Source: Candidatus Aminicenantota bacterium (GTDB lineage: Bacteria > Acidobacteriota > Aminicenantia > UBA2199). From it: DNA of 21,689 nt. Location of the stretch: contig DAOWKX010000206.1 of NCBI GenBank assembly GCA_030639705.1, positions 1 through 21,689 of the forward strand, in the 5' to 3' direction. Under the pieces are notes generated by a model, which did no database searches, was not told where the DNA came from, and saw nothing but the letters and a program-made list of their open reading frames with translations. Positions within the stretch are counted from its first letter, which is position 1. Each line of letters opens with the position of its first letter. Of the stretch, positions 20,965 to 21,689 are shown in pieces. Both the position numbers and the translations under genes were made by a program.

Positions 20965-21689
20965 ATGACCAAAGCAGAAGAAAAACGCTATGAAGTCTTA
21001 AGTCCGTTTGAATTAAAGAATAAACTCATTTCTATGGCTGAGTCCCATGATGAAAAGATGATGCTGAATGCCGGACGGGGAAACCCTAACTGGGTGACCA
21101 TGATCCCGCGCAAAGGATTCTTTCAGTTAGGCATCTTTGCAGTGGAGGAATCAGAGATAAAACCGCATCGCCCACGTTTAGGCGGCCCACCGGAAAAAGA
21201 GGACATTGCTAAACGCTTTCAGCAGTTCCTTAAAGGTAGAGAAAAAATGCCTGAGATCAAATTCCTGAAGCAAGCGTTCGATTATGTCACAAAGGACATG
21301 AAGATCGATCCCGATGATTTTATGCTGGAAATGGTCGATGCTATATTGGGTGATCATTATCCCACACCGGACCGCATGCTCTCAATCTGCGAACAAATAG
21401 TCCATAAATATCTGGAACAGGAAATATTCAAAGGCAAGGTCCCGGGGGGCAAGTTTGATCTCTTTGCGACCGAGGGCGGCACCGCAGCAATGGATTATAT
21501 CTTTTCATCTCTTATGGAAAATAAACTCTACCATAAGGGCGATAAAATTGCTTTAGGGACACCTATCTTTACTCCCTATATCGATATCCCGCGTTTAAAT
21601 GATTATGAATTTATCGAACTCAATGTTGAACAGGATGAAAATAACGACTGGCAGTATCCTGATTCAGAGATCAAAAAACTGGAAGATCC
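20965..21689 (+). CDS. aspD: Aspartate 4-decarboxylase (fold-type I PLP enzyme), 3' end outside window
   Basis: PLP enzyme that converts L-aspartate to L-alanine and CO2, often with a side aspartate aminotransferase activity. Only the first 241 codons are present of the usual 530 or so. The N-terminal part matches the AspD branch and not ordinary aminotransferases: LSPFELKNKLISMAE, then LNAGRGNPNW (residues 34-43) and later GGKFDLFATEGGTAAMDYIF, the phosphate-binding region, and GTPIFTPYIDIPRL. The PLP-binding Lys lies beyond the window edge. The start is certain: AAGGAGG ends seven bases before ATG 20965. It is divergent from the M23-like gene, with its own promoter. Together with the peptidases it fits amino-acid catabolism. 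Confidence 0.87.
   Translation, partial: MTKAEEKRYEVLSPFELKNKLISMAESHDEKMMLNAGRGNPNWVTMIPRKGFFQLGIFAVEESEIKPHRPRLGGPPEKEDIAKRFQQFLKGREKMPEIKFLKQAFDYVTKDMKIDPDDFMLEMVDAILGDHYPTPDRMLSICEQIVHKYLEQEIFKGKVPGGKFDLFATEGGTAAMDYIFSSLMENKLYHKGDKIALGTPIFTPYIDIPRLNDYEFIELNVEQDENNDWQYPDSEIKKLED

Overview
The window comes from the chromosome of a Gram-negative (diderm) and probably anaerobic bacterium. It carries a complete Mla-type outer-membrane lipid transport operon and several lipobox proteins. It also has an oxygen-sensitive-type [4Fe-4S]/FAD dehydratase of the 4-hydroxybutyryl-CoA dehydratase family, a quinone-type UbiA prenyltransferase, secreted peptidases of families S9 and C69, and an aspartate 4-decarboxylase. 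Together these suggest a peptide- and amino-acid-degrading lifestyle. Moderate base composition and intergenic tracts of GTTCTAT/GTTCTAA and CTTCTGACTTC type fit an uncultured lineage such as Aminicenantes or a relative. That placement is a guess from gene style, not something I could test.

Layout. (1) 1-1481: a UbiA-family prenyltransferase leaving the left edge on the minus strand, divergent from a GYD-domain gene whose promoter is covered by a near-perfect inverted repeat, then a small unknown gene. (2) 1485-4830, minus: mlaE (with fused STAS domain), mlaF, mlaD and an auxiliary lipoprotein gene, tightly overlapping as one operon. (3) 5004-7520, plus: a Zn/Mn-type metal ABC importer operon (binding lipoprotein, ATPase, permease), transcribed divergently from mla through a 164-bp region with two back-to-back promoters. 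(4) 7506-8493, minus: a MauE/DoxX-like membrane protein and a membrane-anchored rhodanese. (5) 8494-8875: a non-coding stretch with a heptamer-containing dispersed repeat and the abfD promoter and leader. (6) 8876-13059, plus: abfD and an S9 peptidase gene. (7) 13102-15548, minus: a C69 dipeptidase and a small TIGR03067-like secreted protein. (8) 15729-16601: a PHP phosphoesterase, followed by the second copy of the dispersed repeat. (9) 16943-20705: a visibly AT-richer stretch of small envelope genes: an unknown 8-TM protein, a lipoprotein, a variant Lgt-family protein, a CARDB-domain protein and an M23-like lipoprotein with a structured mRNA leader. (10) 20965 to the right edge: the 5' part of aspD, behind a promoter built like that of the GYD gene.

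No defence system, CRISPR array, tRNA/rRNA or intact mobile element is visible. Most of the window is ordinary housekeeping and catabolic content. The parts that stand out are the dispersed repeat with differing heptamer copy number, the two look-alike promoter/inverted-repeat sites, the AT-rich envelope cluster with a non-canonical Lgt homologue, and the leader structure in front of the M23-like gene.
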